Positions 16,602 to 25,944 of a DNA stretch of 64,000 nucleotides are shown here, one piece after another (within the stretch, counting starts at the first letter, position 1; each line of letters starts with the position of its first letter). This DNA is from VXNF01 sp964291305 (GTDB lineage: Bacteria > Actinomycetota > Acidimicrobiia > Acidimicrobiales > CATQHL01). The notes under the pieces were generated by a model. The model ran no database searches and was not told the DNA's origin. It saw nothing but the letters and a program-made list of their open reading frames with translations. Location of the stretch: positions 1,736,001-1,800,000 of the forward strand of contig OZ219783.1 of the NCBI GenBank assembly GCA_964291305.2, written 5' to 3'. A program made the position numbers and the translations under genes.

Positions 16602-17648
16602 ATGCCAACGGACCGGCGGACCACAGCAGTATCCGGCAGAACCCGGTTACTGATATGGCCCCTGACCCTGACTCGCCGGACCGAAGCAGGAAACGTGGTA
16701 GGGCCGCGCCTAGCCACCCAAGTGGCCCTCGGGGGCTTGCTCGTCTACTACGTCACGGTCAAGTCCATCGAGATCAGCGACCGCTCGCTGCTGGTGTTGT
16801 TGAACGGGCTGACTGCCGCGGCCTTGTACTTCCTGATGGCCAGCGGGTTCACGCTGCTGTTCGGGGTCGTGCGGGTGACGAACCTGGCCCACGGTGGAAC
16901 GTACTTGCTCGGCGGGTATGTGGCGCTGTCGGTGCAGCGGGCCACGGGCAACTGGCTAGCTGCGATGAGTTTGGGGTTTCTGTTCAGCGGTGGAATCGGC
17001 ATTGCCCTTTATCTGCTGCTGCGGCGACTGCGCGGCGAGGGCTTGCGCGAGACGATGGTCACCCTCGGCGCCACCATCGTCATGGCCGACCAGGCCTTAG
17101 CGCAGTGGGGCGGCGTCCCCTCGGATCTCGACCCGCCGGCGTTCCTGCAAGGATCGCTGCCGCTGCCCGGCTCGCCGCTGCTGTACCCCAAGTTCCGCCT
17201 CGGCGTGATCGGGCTGGCAGTGATTGCCGGGCTGGTGCTGTGGCTACTGCTCTACCGCACCCGTCTCGGCATGATCATCCGCGCCGGTGTCGACGATCAA
17301 GACATGGTCTCGATAGCGGGGATTCGCGTGGAACTGGTGTTCTGCGCAGTCTTTGTGCTAGCCGGAAGCCTGGCCGGCATGGCAGGCGTCGCCGGCGGCA
17401 CCTACCTTTCACTCGCTCAAGGCGAGGACAACCGCATTCTGTTGGCCTCGCTGATCGTGGTTATTGCCGGCGGACTCGGCAGCCTGCGCGGCGCTGCTGC
17501 AGCCTCGGTGCTAGTGGGCCTCGTCGAGGCCTTCGCCCAGACGCATCACGCCATTCTCAGCGTGCTTATTACCTTCGGCACTCTCATCGCGGTGCTGGTG
17601 CTGCGCCCGCATGGACTCTTCGGACAACCGTTAGATGCGCGCCACTGA
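16602..17648 (+). CDS. Branched-chain amino acid-type ABC transporter permease, LivH family
   Basis: About 348 residues with eight or so hydrophobic segments and the LivH signatures LNGLTAAALYFLMASGFTLL near the start and the loop GVDDQDMVSIAGI before the last helices. ATG 16602 has AGGAG nine bases upstream; a TTG at 16572 is less likely. It follows the TPP enzyme by 32 bases and overlaps the LivM gene by 14 bases. The family moves amino acids, urea, amides and small acids, so the substrate is not fixed by sequence. Confidence 0.9.
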   Translation: MPTDRRTTAVSGRTRLLIWPLTLTRRTEAGNVVGPRLATQVALGGLLVYYVTVKSIEISDRSLLVLLNGLTAAALYFLMASGFTLLFGVVRVTNLAHGGTYLLGGYVALSVQRATGNWLAAMSLGFLFSGGIGIALYLLLRRLRGEGLRETMVTLGATIVMADQALAQWGGVPSDLDPPAFLQGSLPLPGSPLLYPKFRLGVIGLAVIAGLVLWLLLYRTRLGMIIRAGVDDQDMVSIAGIRVELVFCAVFVLAGSLAGMAGVAGGTYLSLAQGEDNRILLASLIVVIAGGLGSLRGAAAASVLVGLVEAFAQTHHAILSVLITFGTLIAVLVLRPHGLFGQPLDARH

Positions 17649-18651
17649 CACCGGACGGCAGGTCGTGCTGCCGCTGGTAGCGGCGTCGGTCGGGATTGTT
17701 GTGATCCCAATCTTGGCCTCGGACTTCGTGCTGCTGCAGATCGTCATCAAGTCGCTCTGGCTGGGCATCTCCGGGGCCAGCTTGGCGTTCCTGATCGGCC
17801 AGGCCGGTCTTATCTCCCTCGGCCAGACCGCCATATTCGGCACCTCTGGCTACATGATAGCGATCCTCACTCTCAGCTATGGCGTAAACATCTGGCTGGC
17901 GGTGGCATGTGCGGTCATCAGCGGACCCGTGGCCGGGCTGTTGGTGGGCCTCGTGAGCAGCCGCTCCTCGGGCCTCTACCTCATGATGTTGACCTTGGCC
18001 GTGGGCGTGTTTGCCTTCTTCTTCGGCCAGCAGTATCAGCCCATCACCCGCGGCCACACCGGCTTCAACGGCTTCGAGTCGCCGGTCATCGGCGGCATCG
18101 ACTTCAACGACCGCCGCCCGCTGTTCTACGCCACGGCAATCGCCGCGGTGCTAGTCGTGGTTTTCCTGCGCTACATCATGGGGACGCCCGCCGGACTGGC
18201 GTTTCGGGGGCTGCGGGACAACCGCCGCCGGCTGGCAGCGCTCGGCTACAGCCCAGGCGCTGTGACCGCCGCTGCCTTCTGTGTCTCCGGTGTGGCCGCC
18301 GGTATCGGCGGGGTTCTTTCGGTTTGGTATAACGGCGCCATCTCGCCCGGGTCGATCGACCTGGCCCGAATCATCGAATTGCTAGTGGTGGTGATGATCG
18401 GCGGTGCCGTCCGCATTGAGGGGGCGTTCCTCGGGGCGCTCGCCGTGACCCTCCTGCGGAACTTCGCCAGCGACTTCACGAACCGCGTGGAGACGCTGGT
18501 GGGGGCGGCGTTCATTTTGGTGGTGCTGTTCTCGCGCCACGGGATTCTCGGGCTTTGGCTCGAAACCAAATCTCGGGCACCGCAAGTGCTCGAGAACCTC
18601 CGCGACCGACGGCGGCGGAGGCCAACGGTAGCCGGACAAGCAGACCGGTAA
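17635..18651 (+). CDS. Branched-chain amino acid-type ABC transporter permease, LivM family
   Basis: 338 residues, multiple membrane helices, with LivM features: SLWLGISGASLAFLIGQAGLI and LGQTAIFGTSGY near the N-terminus and the cytoplasmic coupling loop GLRDNRRRLAALGY near residue 190. It pairs with the preceding LivH-type permease, with which it overlaps. Confidence 0.9.
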   Translation: MRATDTGRQVVLPLVAASVGIVVIPILASDFVLLQIVIKSLWLGISGASLAFLIGQAGLISLGQTAIFGTSGYMIAILTLSYGVNIWLAVACAVISGPVAGLLVGLVSSRSSGLYLMMLTLAVGVFAFFFGQQYQPITRGHTGFNGFESPVIGGIDFNDRRPLFYATAIAAVLVVVFLRYIMGTPAGLAFRGLRDNRRRLAALGYSPGAVTAAAFCVSGVAAGIGGVLSVWYNGAISPGSIDLARIIELLVVVMIGGAVRIEGAFLGALAVTLLRNFASDFTNRVETLVGAAFILVVLFSRHGILGLWLETKSRAPQVLENLRDRRRRRPTVAGQADR

Positions 18652-18712
18652 CCACAGCACAGGCGGGTCGGGCATAACGCACCGGCCCTAATACAGAGGG
18701 AGAACCATCCAA

Positions 18713-20110
18713 ATGAGACGACGCAAACCCACAGGAATCTGGCGGCTTCTGGGCGTGCTAGTCACGCTGGCTGTGATCGCCGCGGCGTGCGGCGGTGACG
18801 ACAGCGATGACGCTGCCCCGACAGTGACCACCACGGCTCCCGAGCCGGCACCCGCCCCACCTAGCCCCGAGCCTGCGCCCGCACCCGCCGAGACCGGCGC
18901 CGAGGATGCGGCTGCAAGAGCCACCGAGAGCATCACAATTGGGGCGATTTCCACCCTGGACGGACCGTTCGCCGCGCTCGGGGACTTTTCGCTGCACGGC
19001 GTGAAGCTGGCGCTAATGGAGTACGGCGGCCAACTCGACGGCACTGACACGCGTGACGGCGTTACCGGCGCCTCGGTCGCCGGAGTAGACATCGAACTCG
19101 AGATCGAAGGCTCCGACGCTACGCCCGATGTGGCCGTCGAGGCGACCCGCCGCATGGTGGAACAAGACGGCGCCGACATCATCATCGGCCCGCTCTCAGG
19201 CGACGAAGGCCTAGCGCTCAAGGACTACATCCGCGACTTCCCCGAAGTCACGCTGGTGAACGGCACATCTGCGGCCCAGGACTTCACGCTTCGAGACCCT
19301 GCACCCAACGTTTTCCGCTTTGGTGGCGACGGCGCCATGTGGACCTACGGGGTCGGCACCTACGCCTACGAGACGCTCGGCTACCGCAGCATCGCTACCG
19401 TGGCCGAGGACTACTCGTACCCCTACGACCAGGTCGGCGCCGTGCTCTCGGAGTTCTGCGCGCTGGGCGGCACCGTCGCCGAGCGGATCTGGGTGCCACT
19501 GGGGACTCAGGACTACTCGTCGTTCGTGGCACAGATCCCCAGCGACGTGGACGCTGTGTTCTTCGCCATGGGCGGCACCGACGCCATCAACTTCGTTAAG
19601 CAATACGACGAGTTCACCGGTCAGGCCATACCGCTGATCGGAGGACCCACCGCAGTGGACCAATCGGTGCTTTCCGAGCTTGGCGACAGGGCTGAGGGCC
19701 TGATCTCCTCGGGCCCGGTGGTGGATGACTCGGGTCTCGCCGAGTTCGACGCCTTCGCCGCTCGGTTAGATGAGGTGTTCCCTGGCCAGACCCCGAACAT
19801 TTTCAACACCTACTACTACATCGCTACTAAGTCGGCGCTGCAGGCGCTTGAGGCAGTCGGCGGAGACCTCAGTGACGACAGCGCGGCGTTCCAGGCGGCG
19901 CTAGCCCAGCAGTCCTGGCAGACTCCCATCGGCCCGGTGTATCTCGACGACAACCGTCAAGCGGTCGTGGATATGTACCTCCGCCGAGTCGAAGGTGGCG
20001 CGCAGAAGACCATTGAGACGTTGCCACAGGTCAACTCCACCTTGGGCTTCGACCGCGACGAGTACGTAGCTAAGGGCAGCTTCAGCCGAGATAACCCCTC
20101 CTGCGGCTAG
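18713..20110 (+). CDS. Liv-type substrate-binding lipoprotein
   Basis: The signal peptide ends in the lipobox IAAAC (Cys ~residue 26), followed by an Asp-rich then Pro/Ala/Glu linker to residue ~72. The binding domain starts ITIGAISTLDGPFAALG, typical of LivJ/LivK-type receptors, and contains DIIIGPLSGDEGLALKDYI and IFNTYYYIATKSALQALEAV. It anchors in the outer face of the membrane and delivers ligand to the adjacent permeases. A 61-base gap and its own ribosome site (gagggagaa) separate it from LivM. Confidence 0.92.
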   Translation: MRRRKPTGIWRLLGVLVTLAVIAAACGGDDSDDAAPTVTTTAPEPAPAPPSPEPAPAPAETGAEDAAARATESITIGAISTLDGPFAALGDFSLHGVKLALMEYGGQLDGTDTRDGVTGASVAGVDIELEIEGSDATPDVAVEATRRMVEQDGADIIIGPLSGDEGLALKDYIRDFPEVTLVNGTSAAQDFTLRDPAPNVFRFGGDGAMWTYGVGTYAYETLGYRSIATVAEDYSYPYDQVGAVLSEFCALGGTVAERIWVPLGTQDYSSFVAQIPSDVDAVFFAMGGTDAINFVKQYDEFTGQAIPLIGGPTAVDQSVLSELGDRAEGLISSGPVVDDSGLAEFDAFAARLDEVFPGQTPNIFNTYYYIATKSALQALEAVGGDLSDDSAAFQAALAQQSWQTPIGPVYLDDNRQAVVDMYLRRVEGGAQKTIETLPQVNSTLGFDRDEYVAKGSFSRDNPSCG

Positions 20111-20140
20111 CTGCCGGTAACAGCGAGGTAGCTCCCAGGC

Positions 20141-20935
20141 ATGCAGCAAAGTGAACCTAATCACAGCCCGGAGGTCGCTCCCCTTGAGGTGGAGCGAGTC
20201 TCGCGGAACTTCGGTGGCCTGCAGGCTGTGGATCAGGTCAGCTTCACGCTGCAAGCCGGGGAGCGCCTCGCCGTCCTCGGCCCCAACGGTGCGGGCAAGT
20301 CCACGTTGTTCAACCTGGTCTGCGGGGACATCAGCGTGGACTCGGGCCGCGTGGTGCTACGAGGCGAGGACGTAACAAGGCTCCCCCTCCACCATCGGAG
20401 CCGTCGCGGCTTAGCCCGCACCTACCAAACCTCCTCGGTGTTCGCCGACCTCAGCGTGTGTGACCACCTAGTGCTGGCCCAGCGCGGCCCCCGGCCCCGG
20501 CGGCTGCGTGCCGTCCGTAACCGCCCCGAGCGTCAGCGACTGACCGAACAGGCCCGCCGAGACGCCGAACAGATGTCGCTCGGGGACCGCTTCGACGAAC
20601 TCGCCAAGCGACTCAGCCATGGCGAACTCCGCCGGTTGGAGATCGCCATGGCGTTGGCGGCCGATCCCACGATCATCCTGCTAGACGAACCGGCGGCCGG
20701 GTTGGCGCTGGCCGAGCGTCGCCAGCTCACCGAACTGCTGCTGCAACTCGACGAGAGCATCGGAGTCGTATTAGTCGAACACGACATGGACGTGGCGCTG
20801 ACTGTGGCCGAGCGGGTCATCGTGCTGGAGTCAGGCCAGATCATTTCCGAGGGCAGCCCATCGCAGATCGAGAACGACCCGATTGTGCTGGCTACCTACC
20901 TCGGTGAGCAGCACGAAACCCGTGGTCATGGCTGA
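20141..20935 (+). CDS. Liv-type ABC transporter ATP-binding protein, LivG family
   Basis: Walker A is GPNGAGKST (residues ~47-55), the signature is a divergent LSHGELRRLEIAMAL, and Walker B is IILLDEPAAGL, with the switch His in VEHDMDV. 264 residues is normal. Note that LSHGE replaces the common LSGGQ/LSYGQ. It overlaps the second ATPase by 8 bases. Confidence 0.93.
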   Translation: MQQSEPNHSPEVAPLEVERVSRNFGGLQAVDQVSFTLQAGERLAVLGPNGAGKSTLFNLVCGDISVDSGRVVLRGEDVTRLPLHHRSRRGLARTYQTSSVFADLSVCDHLVLAQRGPRPRRLRAVRNRPERQRLTEQARRDAEQMSLGDRFDELAKRLSHGELRRLEIAMALAADPTIILLDEPAAGLALAERRQLTELLLQLDESIGVVLVEHDMDVALTVAERVIVLESGQIISEGSPSQIENDPIVLATYLGEQHETRGHG

Positions 20936-21683
20936 ACGCTGCGACAAACCCGTAACCAGACCCGTAGCCCCACTGCTGGAGGTAGCTATTACTTCCGCCG
21001 GCTACGGCACTGCGGCGGTCTTGGAGTCGGTCAACTTTTCCGCCGGAGTGGAATCGCTAGGCATCGTGGGACGCAACGGCATGGGCAAGTCCACGCTGTG
21101 CCAGGTCATCACCGGCCTACACCGAGACGCCTCGGGCTCTGTGCGTTTCGGCGGCAAAGAGATCCTGGGCCGCAAACCCGCCCAGATCGGCCGCGCCGGC
21201 ATCGGCTACGTACCCCAGGGCCGGCGCGTCTTCGCCAGCCTTACAGTGACCGAACACTTCCTGATGCTCGGCCCGCACCGCTCAAAGGACTGGCCCATCG
21301 AGCGGGTCTTTGAACTATTTCCCCGCCTCGGAGACCGTCGCACACACCTCGGGAAACACCTCTCCGGCGGCGAGCAACAGATGCTTGCCATCGCCCGCGC
21401 CGTAGTCGTCGGTCCCCGACTGCTCATCATGGACGAGCCATCAGAAGGTCTGGCTCCCGTCGTGGTGGACGCCCTTGTGGACGCCTGCCTGAGCCTCGTA
21501 GCGAGCTGCGAAATCGGCATACTCGTTATAGAGCAGAACCTGCACGCAGCTCTGCGCCTAACTGACCGGATCATGGTGATGGTGCGCGGCACCATCGTGG
21601 CGGACATGGCCACCGGCGAGTTCGCTAAGCGCACCGATATTCAAGAACTCCACCTAGGCGTCAGCCGCTCCGACAGCCCCTGA
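20928..21683 (+). CDS. Liv-type ABC transporter ATP-binding protein, LivF family
   Basis: Walker A GRNGMGKST, signature HLSGGEQQMLAIARA, Walker B LLIMDEPSEGLAPVVV, and IEQN at the switch, which is the LivF form. ATG 20928 overlaps the LivG stop (ATGGCTGA); the longer frame from 20883 would extend further into LivG. It is the last gene of the operon, ending 58 bases from the convergent LacI gene. Confidence 0.93.
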   Translation: MAERCDKPVTRPVAPLLEVAITSAGYGTAAVLESVNFSAGVESLGIVGRNGMGKSTLCQVITGLHRDASGSVRFGGKEILGRKPAQIGRAGIGYVPQGRRVFASLTVTEHFLMLGPHRSKDWPIERVFELFPRLGDRRTHLGKHLSGGEQQMLAIARAVVVGPRLLIMDEPSEGLAPVVVDALVDACLSLVASCEIGILVIEQNLHAALRLTDRIMVMVRGTIVADMATGEFAKRTDIQELHLGVSRSDSP

Positions 21684-21741
21684 CACCCCTGGCATATAAG
21701 ACACTCAGCCGCAGCAGAACAGGGAACTTGGTCTTGAGTCG

Positions 21742-22764
21742 CTAAGCCGAGTTTCGCTCCGGTGCTCTAGCTGTTGAGGCACGAGCTACGAGTTCGGCGG
21801 TGAAGGTGAACACTCCGCGGTGGCGGCGTGTGCCGTCGATTTCGCTGGCCATGGCGTCGGCGGCGAGTTCTCCCAGTGCGAGGACTGGTTGTCGCAGCGT
21901 CGTCAATGGGGGGTCTAAGAAAGCTGTGATAGCGGTGCCGTCGTAGCCGACTACTGAGACATCGCCTGGTACGTCTAAGCCAAGCCTGCGGGCCGATCCG
22001 ATAACGCCCAGAGCCATGAGGTCGCTGCCCGCCAGAATGGCTGTGACACCGCTCTCGAGCAGCTCTACTGCGGCGGATTGTCCACCCTCGACGGTGAAGA
22101 GCGTCTCGACAACCAGCTCGTCAGTCGCCGATTGCCCGTGTTGGTCCATTGTGGATCGGTAGCCGTCGATGATCCGTTGAGTAGGTACGAAGTTCCTCGG
22201 ACCCACCACTAAGCCGATGCGCTCGTGTCCGAGGTCGAGCAGGTGGCTGACGCCTTGCGCGGCCGCTTGGCGTTCGTCGGTGTAGAGGTGTGGGACATCG
22301 AGCCCGGTATCGCGACCGTTGATCAGCACTATCGGGATCGACTTCAAATACAGATCGGCGTAACTCTCGAGTCCGACGTTGGTGTCGGTGTTTTGACCGG
22401 CGATGAAGACGATGCCTTCGAACTGCTGGCCCACCATGTTCTTGACGTGACGCGTCTCAGTAGCCGTTTCCGCTGTTGCTACTCCGACCTGGGCCAAATA
22501 GCCGTAGCGGGCGAGCCGACCTTCGACGATATGCAGCAACGCGGCAAAGACCGGATTGGTGAGCTCTGGGGTGATGACTCCGACGACACCGGTCTTGGGA
22601 CGGGTCTGTGCGATCGACTGGTCATAACCGAGTTCGGTGATCGCTCGCAGCACCCGGTCGCGGGTAGCGGCTGCGACTCCCGGCCGGCCATTCAAGACCC
22701 GGCTGACGGTCGGCTGGCTTACCTCGGCGAGTAGCGCGACTTCACGAAGCGGGGGCCTAGTCAT
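21742..22764 (-). CDS. LacI-family regulator of the maltodextrin locus
   Basis: The helix-turn-helix REVALLAEVSQPTVSRVLNG opens the protein, followed by the effector domain (GVVGVITPELTNPVFAALLH ... AILAGSDLMALGVI ... DVSVVGYDGTAITAFL). Length ~340. GTG 22779 is an alternative start. It diverges from a maltose-type importer and glucosidases, so a MalR-like role sensing maltodextrin or a related sugar is likely but inferred from position. Confidence 0.9.
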   Translation of the reverse strand: MTRPPLREVALLAEVSQPTVSRVLNGRPGVAAATRDRVLRAITELGYDQSIAQTRPKTGVVGVITPELTNPVFAALLHIVEGRLARYGYLAQVGVATAETATETRHVKNMVGQQFEGIVFIAGQNTDTNVGLESYADLYLKSIPIVLINGRDTGLDVPHLYTDERQAAAQGVSHLLDLGHERIGLVVGPRNFVPTQRIIDGYRSTMDQHGQSATDELVVETLFTVEGGQSAAVELLESGVTAILAGSDLMALGVIGSARRLGLDVPGDVSVVGYDGTAITAFLDPPLTTLRQPVLALGELAADAMASEIDGTRRHRGVFTFTAELVARASTARAPERNSA

Positions 22765-22839
22765 TGAACTCAGAGGCACAGTTTCGTCGGGGCAATCTAA
22801 GTCTCATACCTTCGCAATGGTACCGCAACCGCAGGTTTA

Positions 22840-22892
22840 CAGAATATTTCTGAAAATTAGCGTTTGACTTGCTGACAGACTGAAACTAACTT
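22840..22892 (+). promoter_or_regulatory. Operator and promoter candidate of the maltodextrin operon
   Basis: The palindrome CAGAA-TAT-TTCTG (22840-22852) lies 12 bases before TTGACT (22864-22869), which is 17 bases from TAACTT (22887-22892). The spacing fits a standard sigma-70-type promoter whose start would fall about 45 bases before the ATG at 22944. The palindrome could bind the divergent LacI regulator. Confidence 0.5.
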
Positions 22893-22943
22893 GCTCGGGA
22901 ACAGGAGCCGGATGGCCCGGTTCCCTGCATGGAGGGTTTCCCA

Positions 22944-24320
22944 ATGAAGAATTTCAAGCTCCTGCTCGCAGTATTCGCCGTCTTCGCTATTCTCGCTTCC
23001 GCTTGCGGAGACGACGACAGCGACGACGTTTCGGCCAATGTCGCCACAACCGATACCACAGCTGCCACCGAAGAACCCGCCGCTGAACCCGCACCCGCCA
23101 CCACAGAGGCTCCCCCCGAAGAAGCTCCAGCAGAGGAGACTCCCGCCCAAGAGGTCCCCACAGACGAGGCTCCAACTGGCGACACTCCAGCTGTGGAAGG
23201 CATAACGATCTGGGCTGACGACACGCGTGCTCCGGTGTTTGCAGAGTTCGGCGAGGATTTCACTGCCGAGACCGGTGTCCCAGTCACAGTGGTCGAGGTG
23301 GAATTTGGCCAGATCCGAGAGAACATCGTCCAGCAAGCTGCGGCCGGTGAGGGAGCCGACATAATCATCGGAGCGCACGACTGGCTAGGCGAACTCGTGC
23401 AGTCTGGTGTAGTAGCACCGATAGATCTGCCGAATTCTGCAGAATACGAGCAAGTCGGCCTCAACGCCTTCACCTTCGAGGGCCAGTTGTACGGTGTGCC
23501 CGTCGCTATTGAGAACATTGGGCTATTCCGCAACACCGACCTAGTGCCCGAACCGGTGACAGACTGGAACGAACTCATAAGCATCGGAGGCGGCCTGCTA
23601 GACGAGGGGGCCATCGATGTCGTCGTTGCGGTTCAGAATACACCCGACCCCGACGTCTACCACAACTACCCCTTGCAGACGATGTTCGGCAGCTACATCT
23701 TTGGGACCAACGCCGACGGCACATATAACCCAACCGACCTTGGCATAGCCAGCGACGCCGGCAAGGCTTACGCCGCAGCATGGAAGGAATGGAACGGCTC
23801 CGGCATCATCGATGCGACGCTGGATCCCGATACCGCCAAACAAGCCTTCACCGAAGGTCGGGCGGCGTTCTACATCACCGGTCCTTGGAATCTTGCGGAT
23901 CTTCGGGACTCTGGTATTCCTTTCGCTATCGACGCCTTCCCGACGCTCGCTGGTACCCAAGGTGCTCCGTTCGTAGGGGTGCAGGGCATCATGGTGAACT
24001 CATTCAGCGAAAACGCGCTGCTGGCCCAAGCGTTTGCCACCGACTACATGGCCACGCAAAACGCCCAGTTAAAGCTGTTCGAGTTGGGCGGCCGCGCTCC
24101 GGCACACACGGCGGCGCTGATCGAGGCGGCAGCTGCTGATGCCGACTTGGGTGGATTTGGTGCCGCGGGTGCAGCCGGGCAGCCGCTGCCCGCCATACCA
24201 GAGATGGGCGCTGTCTGGGGCAACTTGGCTAATGGCTACAAACTCATCCTGGACGGCGTTGATCCAGCTGAGGCTTTCCAAGAAGCACAAGACCTTATCT
24301 TCGAGGCCATCACGGAGTAG
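22944..24320 (+). CDS. Maltose/maltodextrin-type substrate-binding lipoprotein
   Basis: A signal peptide ends in LASAC (Cys ~residue 21), then a long Thr/Ala/Glu/Pro linker to ~residue 87. The mature domain (GITIWADDTRAPVFAEFGEDF ... AADIIIGAHDWLGELVQSG-like region ... GRAAFYITGPWNL) is that of MalE/family 1 solute receptors. ATG 22944 is preferred over the upstream frame start at 22929 because GGAGG precedes it by 8 bases. It captures sugars for the MalF/MalG pair that follows. Confidence 0.92.
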   Translation: MKNFKLLLAVFAVFAILASACGDDDSDDVSANVATTDTTAATEEPAAEPAPATTEAPPEEAPAEETPAQEVPTDEAPTGDTPAVEGITIWADDTRAPVFAEFGEDFTAETGVPVTVVEVEFGQIRENIVQQAAAGEGADIIIGAHDWLGELVQSGVVAPIDLPNSAEYEQVGLNAFTFEGQLYGVPVAIENIGLFRNTDLVPEPVTDWNELISIGGGLLDEGAIDVVVAVQNTPDPDVYHNYPLQTMFGSYIFGTNADGTYNPTDLGIASDAGKAYAAAWKEWNGSGIIDATLDPDTAKQAFTEGRAAFYITGPWNLADLRDSGIPFAIDAFPTLAGTQGAPFVGVQGIMVNSFSENALLAQAFATDYMATQNAQLKLFELGGRAPAHTAALIEAAAADADLGGFGAAGAAGQPLPAIPEMGAVWGNLANGYKLILDGVDPAEAFQEAQDLIFEAITE

Positions 24321-24365
24321 CACAGGGTAGGGAGTACCCACCACCTCGCGGATAAGGACGGAACA

Positions 24366-25934
24366 ACGGTAGAACTGACTCGCCGGCGGTCAGCCAAGAT
24401 CGGTGCGGCCAGGAATCAACCGGGACTGCTGCTTAAGTTCCTGGCGCTGTTATCCCTCGACATCGTCGGGGCCGTCCTCATCCGCAACGTCTTTGAGGCC
24501 GGCGAGACCGGCCTGGCATGGTTTCTCGTCGTCGTGCTGGTGGGTGCCAACGCGCTGTACCTGCACCCTCGGGCACACGGCTACAAGTTCCTCTACCCGG
24601 GTGTGGCATTGTTGGTGATTTTCGTGGTTTGGCCTGCTATCTACACCGTCTTTATCTCGTCCACTAACTACGGCACCGGACACATTCTGTCTCAGGAGCA
24701 GGCCGCCGCTCAGGTAGTCGCCACAAGCTTCACCATCGACGAGCAAGCTGGCCGCCTTTCCCTCTCGGTCACCGAGCGCAAAGACGGCTCGCTCGCCTGG
24801 CTCCTCGAAGACACCGACGGCAGGTTTTTTTACGGCGGCGCCGAGGGCGCGGTGGTAATCAGCTCTGGCGATTTGGTGCGCAACGAATCCGGCCGAGTCG
24901 CAGAGGTTAACGGCGACACGGTCCTCGGACTTATCGACCTGGCTCGGGTACAGGACGATTTGCTGTCAATGGCAGTGCCGCTCGCCGACGGTCGTGTGGT
25001 GAGCACCCTCAACGGCCAGCAAGCTGTAGTCCGAACGCCGACGTTGGACTACGAAGAGGCTAACAACACGTTCATCTCAAGGATTGACGGCACGATCTAC
25101 CGGGAGATCGACGGTACTTGGACCTCGCCTGACGGTCGTGAGCTGACACCGGGCTACCGCGCCGACATTGGCTGGGGCAACTACGACGAACTGGCCGCTG
25201 ACTCATCAGTGCGCAATGCTTTCTTCCGGATATTCCTATGGAACTTGGCCTTCGCCTTCATTACGGTTGCGGGTGCGCTGGCGTTCGGGATGTTCGTTGC
25301 AATTGTCCTCAATCACAAAAAGATGAAGGGCATCCGCTTTTACCGCTCGCTGTTGATCATCCCCTATGCAATCCCGACTTTCGTTACCGCACTCGTGTGG
25401 CGGGGCATGTTCCGCAAAGGTGACGGCATCTTTGCCCGAGTCCTGCCCGATCTCTTAGAGTTCAACTGGTTCGGCGACCCGTGGCTGGCAAAGCTAGCGA
25501 TCTTGATCACAAACGTTTGGTTGAGTTTCCCTTACTTCTTCGTCATCTCGCTTGCCTTCCTCCAGACGATGCCTACCGAACTTACCGAAGCAGCAAAGGT
25601 AGACGGCGCGACGCCTCGACAGATCTTCCAACGCATCACCTGGCCTCTGCTCTTCGTGGCGATGACACCGGTGCTAATCGCCTCATTCGCCTTTAACTTC
25701 AATAATTTCAACACCGTCGAACTCTTGACCAGCGGAGATCCGGTGATCCGGGGGACATCAGACGCCGGTCACACCGACATCCTGATCACGTTCGCCTTCA
25801 ACCTGGCGACGAACTCTGTCGAGGGCTCTAGGTTCGCTTTCTCAGCGACCGTTTCGGTATTCATCTTCATAATCGTCGCCGGCATCACCACGGTCGGGTT
25901 CATTCGCTCCCAAGCTTTCAAGAGCATCAAATGA
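24366..25934 (+). CDS. MalF-type sugar ABC transporter permease, start codon unusual
   Basis: The protein has N-terminal helices, a large extracytoplasmic domain (about residues 100-280) characteristic of MalF, and the EAA loop EAAKVDGATPRQIFQRITWP near the C-terminus. The frame is coding-like well before the first canonical start (GTG 24534): upstream it reads ELTRRRSAKIGAARNQPGLL and a first helix, as in actinobacterial MalF. No ATG, GTG or TTG exists there. ACG 24366, seven bases after AAGGA, is the best-placed initiator; CTG 24375 is another. The first base of the gene is therefore uncertain. Confidence 0.8.
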   Translation, partial: TVELTRRRSAKIGAARNQPGLLLKFLALLSLDIVGAVLIRNVFEAGETGLAWFLVVVLVGANALYLHPRAHGYKFLYPGVALLVIFVVWPAIYTVFISSTNYGTGHILSQEQAAAQVVATSFTIDEQAGRLSLSVTERKDGSLAWLLEDTDGRFFYGGAEGAVVISSGDLVRNESGRVAEVNGDTVLGLIDLARVQDDLLSMAVPLADGRVVSTLNGQQAVVRTPTLDYEEANNTFISRIDGTIYREIDGTWTSPDGRELTPGYRADIGWGNYDELAADSSVRNAFFRIFLWNLAFAFITVAGALAFGMFVAIVLNHKKMKGIRFYRSLLIIPYAIPTFVTALVWRGMFRKGDGIFARVLPDLLEFNWFGDPWLAKLAILITNVWLSFPYFFVISLAFLQTMPTELTEAAKVDGATPRQIFQRITWPLLFVAMTPVLIASFAFNFNNFNTVELLTSGDPVIRGTSDAGHTDILITFAFNLATNSVEGSRFAFSATVSVFIFIIVAGITTVGFIRSQAFKSIK

Positions 25935-25944
25935 GGACGATGCG

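Noticed and set aside
16448..17680. 410-codon plus-strand ORF across the LivH gene
   Set aside because: Arg/Pro-rich out-of-frame product with no domain; the overlapping LivH permease is clear.
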